In this document: positions 23,334 through 27,062 of the stretch, in pieces
Layout of the letters: the number at the start of each line of letters is the position of its first letter
How positions within the stretch are numbered: position 1 is the first letter of the stretch
Source of the DNA: Betaproteobacteria bacterium UBA1934
Lineage (GTDB): Bacteria > Pseudomonadota > Gammaproteobacteria > Burkholderiales > Rhodocyclaceae
DNA: 27,062 nucleotides
Assembly: GCA_002337055.1 (NCBI GenBank)
Contig: DDFG01000001.1
Coordinates: 398,771-425,832, forward strand
Direction: 5' to 3'
The notes under the pieces: model-generated
Seen by the model: the letters and a program-made list of their open reading frames with translations, nothing else
Told to the model about the DNA's origin: nothing
Database searches by the model: none
Position numbers and translations under genes: made by a program

Positions 23334-24538
23334 CCTACGATGAAGCCTTGCATGCCTTGCTTGATGCCGCGGAGCCGGTGGAAGAAACGCGGGAAATGGC
23401 GCTCGAAGCGGCGGTCGGGCGCGTGCTGGCGGAGGATATCCGAGCCCGTGTGAATGTGCCCTCGCTCGACAACTCGGCGATGGACGGCTATGCGGGACGG
23501 GCGGCGGAAATGGGTGCGAGCCATGCAACAGGGCTGGCGTTGCCGGTGAGTCAGCGCATTCCCGCCGGTACCCGTGGCGAGCCGTTGGCCTTGGGCAGCG
23601 TGGCGCGCATCTTTACCGGTGCCTCTCTGCCTGACGGCGCGGATGTGGTGGTCATGCAGGAGCAGTGCGAGGCGACGGCCGAAGGTGTGCGCTTTCAAGT
23701 CGCGCCGCGTCCGGGCGAGCATGTCCGGCGTGCGGGCGAGGATATGCGTTCCGGCGAAGTGATCCTGTCAGCGGGTACCCGCTTGCATCCCCAGCACCTG
23801 GCGCTGGCGGCGGCGGCAGGATGGCCGCGCCTGCCGGTCTGGCGCCGATTGCGGGTGGCCCTGCTGGTGACCGGCGACGAACTGGTGCAACCGGGTCAGC
23901 CGTTGCCGCCGGGCGCGACCTACGACAGCAATCGCTACGCCCTGGCGGCGCAACTGGAGGCGCTCGGGTGCGACGTGCGGGTGGTTGGGCCGGTGGCCGA
24001 TGATTTCGACGCGACCCGGGTTGCCCTGGCGGAGATGGCGGCAAGTAACGATCTGGTCGTCACCAGTGGCGGCGTCTCGGTTGGCGAAGAAGATCACGTC
24101 AAGGCGGCAGTCGAGTCGATCGGCTCGCTTTCGTTGTGGAAGGTGGCGATCAAGCCGGGCAAGCCATTGGCGTTCGGGCGTATCGAGACCGCCGGAAAAC
24201 GAACCTGGTACATCGGCCTGCCGGGCAATCCCGTTTCCAGCTTTGTGACGTTTACGACCCTGGTCAGACCGTTTGTGTTGCGCCTGCAAGGCCAGAAACA
24301 GGTGTTGCCTCGCAAGTTCCTTTTGCCCGCTGCATTTGGCCGGGATGGGCGCGAAACGCGAACCGAATTTCTGCGTGTCCGCATTGACGGCGAGGGGCGG
24401 CTCGAATTGCTGGCGAAGCAAGGTTCCGCAGCCGTCACCTCGCTGGTGTGGGCGCACGGCCTGGTGCAGTTGCCGCCCGGCAGGGCAGTCGATATCGGCG
24501 AACCGGTGGAGTTTCTACCGTTCTCCGAGCTGCTCTGA
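23327..24538 (+). CDS. moeA: Molybdopterin molybdotransferase MoeA
   Basis: MoeA inserts molybdate into adenylylated molybdopterin to give molybdenum cofactor in the cytosol. The length of 403 residues is normal. The conserved blocks are present: PSLDNSAMDGYA (45-56), GDELVQPGQPLPPGATYDSN, TSGGVSVGEEDHV (246-258), KPGKPLAFGR and GLPGNPVSSFVTF. It begins inside the end of mobB and ends two bases before the stop of the convergent chemoreceptor gene. No terminator hairpin is visible between them, so the two transcripts probably run into each other. Confidence 0.97.
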   Translation: MLTYDEALHALLDAAEPVEETREMALEAAVGRVLAEDIRARVNVPSLDNSAMDGYAGRAAEMGASHATGLALPVSQRIPAGTRGEPLALGSVARIFTGASLPDGADVVVMQEQCEATAEGVRFQVAPRPGEHVRRAGEDMRSGEVILSAGTRLHPQHLALAAAAGWPRLPVWRRLRVALLVTGDELVQPGQPLPPGATYDSNRYALAAQLEALGCDVRVVGPVADDFDATRVALAEMAASNDLVVTSGGVSVGEEDHVKAAVESIGSLSLWKVAIKPGKPLAFGRIETAGKRTWYIGLPGNPVSSFVTFTTLVRPFVLRLQGQKQVLPRKFLLPAAFGRDGRETRTEFLRVRIDGEGRLELLAKQGSAAVTSLVWAHGLVQLPPGRAVDIGEPVEFLPFSELL

Positions 24539-24540
24539 TC

Positions 24541-26271
24541 TCAGTGCCCTTCGAGCAGCACCGTCGGGTCCAGATTGACCCGCACACTGCCCCAATGTCG
24601 ACCATCCACATAGACCGGCACTGAAATGTCGGTCAGGATGATCTTGAGCGCGGGGTGGAAGTAGGTCTGGAACAGGTAGCGCTCGGTGTTGCGCGCCGCC
24701 CGTATTCCGACCGGATCGACGTACATCCGCTTGTGGCGGCTGTTGGTGAGATCCTTGGCGGTGTCACCAGTCTGCACCGAGAACTTGCGTAGATGGGTAG
24801 GGGCATAACCGTTGTTGTCGACGGCAATCACTACCTGGGTGCCGGGAATTCGCTGAACCATTTCTTCGGTGAGATCCTGAAGTTCGCGTTCAACCTGTTT
24901 GTCATATCCGGTTTCAAACTTGGCCGGCTCGATGCCCGGAATCTGGCGATAGTTCTGGTCGAAGATATTGACGCCCTGGCGGTAGTGCCGCTCAAGGAGG
25001 CTGGCGAGGCGGTCGCGATACCCCCAGATCTGGTTCAGAATAGCTTCGACGCTGCCCGTGCCCAGCTTGAATTTGGAGCCGGAGCCGAGAATGTCTTCGG
25101 TAGCGGTATTGAGCGTGTCGGAAGATTTCACTGACTGGCGCATGCGTTCGCCCAGCGAGCGGCTCAGTTGATCGATTTCTTCAGCCCGTCCAAGAATCTC
25201 CCGGTTGGCGCCCTCCAGTTCCTGCATCGAGGCGCTGATGACATTGAGTTCGGCAGTGGTCACGCCGAAATTCTCGACCATGCCGGAAAAGCTGGCAGAA
25301 GCTCTTTCCACGGCCGAACGGGCCTTTTCGGTATCGGCGCTGACTTGCAGGGTCACATGCAAGGTGTTGTCGGCCAGATGCGTCATCTGGTTGGTGCTGT
25401 CAGTGATTGATCCGGCCGCTGTCTTGGCGCGCTCGGCCAGTTTGCGAACTTCGTCGGCCACCACCGCGAAGCCGCGACCTTGTTCTCCGGCACGTGCTGC
25501 TTCGATGGCGGCATTGAGGGCAAGCAGGTTGGTCTGGTCGGAAATGTCCTGGATCAGGCGGGTGATCTGCGAAATTTCATGCGAATGCTTCGACAGCGAC
25601 TCGACGGTTGAGCGAAAACTCTGCTGCCGCTCGTTGATGGCGGCGATGCTTTCGACCAGCGCAACCAGTTCGGCCTGCGACGAACGCGCCTCCGCAAGAC
25701 GTTCCTCGGCGGTGGCATTGAGCGCGATGGCGCGATTTGAAACATGACCGGCGGTTTCGGTGACGGCGGCGCAGGAAGAACTGATGTCGCGCGCCAGTGA
25801 TTCCTGACGTTCGGTACCGGCTGCCGCGTTGCCCAGATGCTGGCGCAACTGGACCGATTCGGTGGCAATCTGCACCGTGTGGCAACGAATCACATCGATG
25901 ATCTTGCGCAGTTTCTCCATGAAACTGTTGTAGCCGTCCCCGATGGTTGCCACCGTGCCCGTGGCACCCGTTGCGGTCACATTGCGTGAGAGATCGCCCT
26001 GTCCGGACGAGGCTTCCGCAAGGATGGAAGAGAATTCGGAGAGCGGCTGAACGAATCGGCGATTGAACAGAAAAGCGCCGATACCGACCGCGATCACGGA
26101 GCATGCCAACATGGCGAGCGCGGTGCCGATGCCCGGAGGCTGGGTGGTGCCGTTGATCAGCATGAACACCAGCAATGGCAGCGCGGTGACGAAGGCGACC
26201 AGCAATCCGGTGATCAGGGTGATTCCGGCGATGCCAGCAGCGGAACCCTGTCGGGCTTGCGTCGAATCCAT
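24541..26271 (-). CDS. Methyl-accepting chemotaxis protein with C-terminal Cache-like sensor domain
   Basis: This chemoreceptor (576 residues) signals to CheA/CheW. Two membrane segments (12-38 and 46-69) are joined by only about eight residues, so there is virtually no periplasmic sensor. A HAMP-like stretch follows (70-125), then the signalling coiled coil whose tip is DISDQTNLLALNAAIEAARAG and on through AVVADEVRKLAER (242-281). After the coiled coil comes a globular C-terminal domain (about 405-576) with VVIAVDNNGYAPTHL and the ending DISVPVYVDGRHWGSVRV, which is the pattern of Cache/PAS-like sensors. The sensor would thus be cytoplasmic and behind the kinase-control module. Start ATG 26271 has GAGGAG 7-13 bases upstream; in-frame ATGs at 26313-26316 are less likely. 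No other che genes are nearby. Confidence 0.92.
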   Translation of the reverse strand: MDSTQARQGSAAGIAGITLITGLLVAFVTALPLLVFMLINGTTQPPGIGTALAMLACSVIAVGIGAFLFNRRFVQPLSEFSSILAEASSGQGDLSRNVTATGATGTVATIGDGYNSFMEKLRKIIDVIRCHTVQIATESVQLRQHLGNAAAGTERQESLARDISSSCAAVTETAGHVSNRAIALNATAEERLAEARSSQAELVALVESIAAINERQQSFRSTVESLSKHSHEISQITRLIQDISDQTNLLALNAAIEAARAGEQGRGFAVVADEVRKLAERAKTAAGSITDSTNQMTHLADNTLHVTLQVSADTEKARSAVERASASFSGMVENFGVTTAELNVISASMQELEGANREILGRAEEIDQLSRSLGERMRQSVKSSDTLNTATEDILGSGSKFKLGTGSVEAILNQIWGYRDRLASLLERHYRQGVNIFDQNYRQIPGIEPAKFETGYDKQVERELQDLTEEMVQRIPGTQVVIAVDNNGYAPTHLRKFSVQTGDTAKDLTNSRHKRMYVDPVGIRAARNTERYLFQTYFHPALKIILTDISVPVYVDGRHWGSVRVNLDPTVLLEGH

Positions 26272-26314
26272 GTGGTGTCTCCTCGAATTATTGGAATGCT
26301 GTCCACTGTTCATC

Positions 26315-26344
26315 ATTGTAGGAAGCTGTGGCGGTTTCAGGCAA
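26315..26344 (-). promoter_or_regulatory. Sigma-70-like promoter for the chemoreceptor gene
   Basis: On the minus strand TTGCCT (26344-26339), an 18-base spacer and TACAAT (26320-26315, 5 of 6) form a reasonable promoter. The start would lie about 37 bases before the ATG at 26271, leaving room for the GAGGAG ribosome site. No sigma-28 consensus typical of motility genes is apparent. Confidence 0.5.
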
Positions 26345-26373
26345 CGGCCCGAACGGGTAAAACTCGAGTTCTT

Positions 26374-26401
26374 CTTGAATTGGTGGCGATTGACCCAACA
26401 T
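26374..26401 (+). promoter_or_regulatory. Sigma-32 (heat-shock) promoter of clpB
   Basis: CTTGAA (26374-26379) is a perfect -35 for the heat-shock sigma factor. After a 14-base spacer, CCCAACAT (26394-26401) matches CCCCATNT at six of eight positions. The position about 30 bases before the clpB ATG and the identity of the gene support the call. The resulting leader would be short (about 20-25 bases) and contain the AGGAG ribosome site. Confidence 0.75.
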
Positions 26402-26429
26402 GAGAGCTACCAAAATTCAGGAGCGTGCC

Positions 26430-27062
26430 ATGCGCCTCGACAAGTTCACCACCAAATTCCAGCAAGCCCTGGGCGATGCGCAGAGCCTCGCCATCGGCCA
26501 CGACAACCAGATGATCGACCCGCTGCATCTGCTGCGCGCTCTGATCGAGCAGCAGGATGGTGGCACCGGTTCGCTGCTGGCGCGGGCCGGCGTCAATGTG
26601 CCGGCGCTGAAAGGCGATCTCGACCGCGCCATCGCGCGCTTGCCCAAGGTCGAGGGCACGGGCGGCGAAGTGCAGGTCGGGCGTGACCTCGCCAACCTGC
26701 TCAATCTGACCGACAAGGCCGCGCAGAAGCGCGGCGATCAGTTTGTCGCCAGCGAAATGTTCCTGTTGGCGCTGTGCGACGACAAGGGCGAAACCGGGCG
26801 GCTGGCCAAGCAGCACGGCCTCAACCGCAAGGCGCTGGAAACGGCCATCGACGCGGTACGCGGCGGGCAGGGGGTGGATTCGCAGGAGGCCGAAGGGCAG
26901 CGCGAGGCGCTGAAGAAATATTGCATCGACTTGACCGAGCGCGCCGCGCAGGGCAAGCTCGACCCGGTCATTGGCCGCGACGACGAGATCCGTCGAGCCA
27001 TTCAGATTTTGCAGCGGCGCACCAAGAACAATCCGGTGCTGATCGGCGAGCCCGGCGTCGGC
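26430..27062 (+). CDS. clpB: ATP-dependent disaggregase ClpB, 3'-truncated by window edge
   Basis: ClpB is the hexameric AAA+ chaperone that, together with DnaK, pulls proteins out of aggregates after heat stress. The visible 211 residues comprise the N-terminal Clp_N double repeat (MRLDKFTTKFQQALGDAQSLAIG to about 145) and the start of the first AAA domain (KYCIDLTERAAQGKLDPVIGRDDEIRRAIQILQRRTKNNP). The sequence stops in the middle of the first Walker A (GEPGVG). The start ATG 26430 has CAGGAG 7 bases upstream. A sigma-32-type promoter lies directly before it. The Clp_N wording, DPVIGRDDEIRRAIQILQRR and the promoter make ClpB far more likely than ClpA or ClpC. Confidence 0.97.
   Translation, partial: MRLDKFTTKFQQALGDAQSLAIGHDNQMIDPLHLLRALIEQQDGGTGSLLARAGVNVPALKGDLDRAIARLPKVEGTGGEVQVGRDLANLLNLTDKAAQKRGDQFVASEMFLLALCDDKGETGRLAKQHGLNRKALETAIDAVRGGQGVDSQEAEGQREALKKYCIDLTERAAQGKLDPVIGRDDEIRRAIQILQRRTKNNPVLIGEPGVG

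Overview
This is a GC-rich chromosomal segment of a Gram-negative proteobacterium. The gene content and protein wording (proteobacterial PurL, YoaA-type helicase, M18 aminopeptidase, ClpB behind a sigma-32-like promoter, PilZ/Che-style signalling proteins) suit a betaproteobacterium, perhaps of the Rhodocyclales. That placement is inference from general similarity, because no rRNA or other marker is present. I see no IS element, phage gene, CRISPR array, tRNA or rRNA. The window is dense: no gene-free stretch exceeds 300 bases, and the largest gap is 16621-16844, in which I found only the strong ribosome binding site of the next gene.

Layout. 2-3229 is the 3' four-fifths of purL (purine synthesis). 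3251-4837 is an exported thioredoxin-fold protein with a long helical tail. 4925-6852 is a two-gene unit, btaA-btaB, for the phosphorus-free betaine lipid DGTS, preceded by a 12-bp hairpin that ends three bases before the btaA ATG. On the opposite strand, 9223-7910 is a lipoprotein alpha/beta hydrolase and 7802-6792 a LuxR-type regulator whose 3' end overlaps btaB by 61 bases. 9313-11135 is a translationally coupled pair, a DOMON-like protein and a NamZ-type (DUF1343) exo-N-acetylmuramidase. 12061-11126 (minus) is a response-regulator/ankyrin fusion, divergent from the M18 aminopeptidase at 12204-13493; a three-part symmetric motif lies between them.

The plus strand continues with a YoaA-like iron-sulfur helicase (13564-15504), a patatin-like phospholipase (15595-16620), a membrane acyltransferase-3 protein (16845-17954), an ATP-grasp protein with permuted motif order (18009-19286), a three-gene chain of exported peptidase-like hydrolase and NatA/NatB-type ABC exporter (19360-22747), and mobB-moeA for molybdenum cofactor (22833-24538). 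A methyl-accepting chemotaxis protein with almost no periplasmic part and a C-terminal Cache-like domain lies on the minus strand (26271-24541). The window ends inside clpB (26430-27062).

Most of the window is housekeeping and envelope biology. The parts that deserve a second look are the bta operon with its start-site hairpin, the permuted ATP-grasp enzyme, the chemoreceptor with inverted domain order, the DOMON/NamZ pair, the peptidase/ABC operon and the symmetric operator-like region at 12105-12179.
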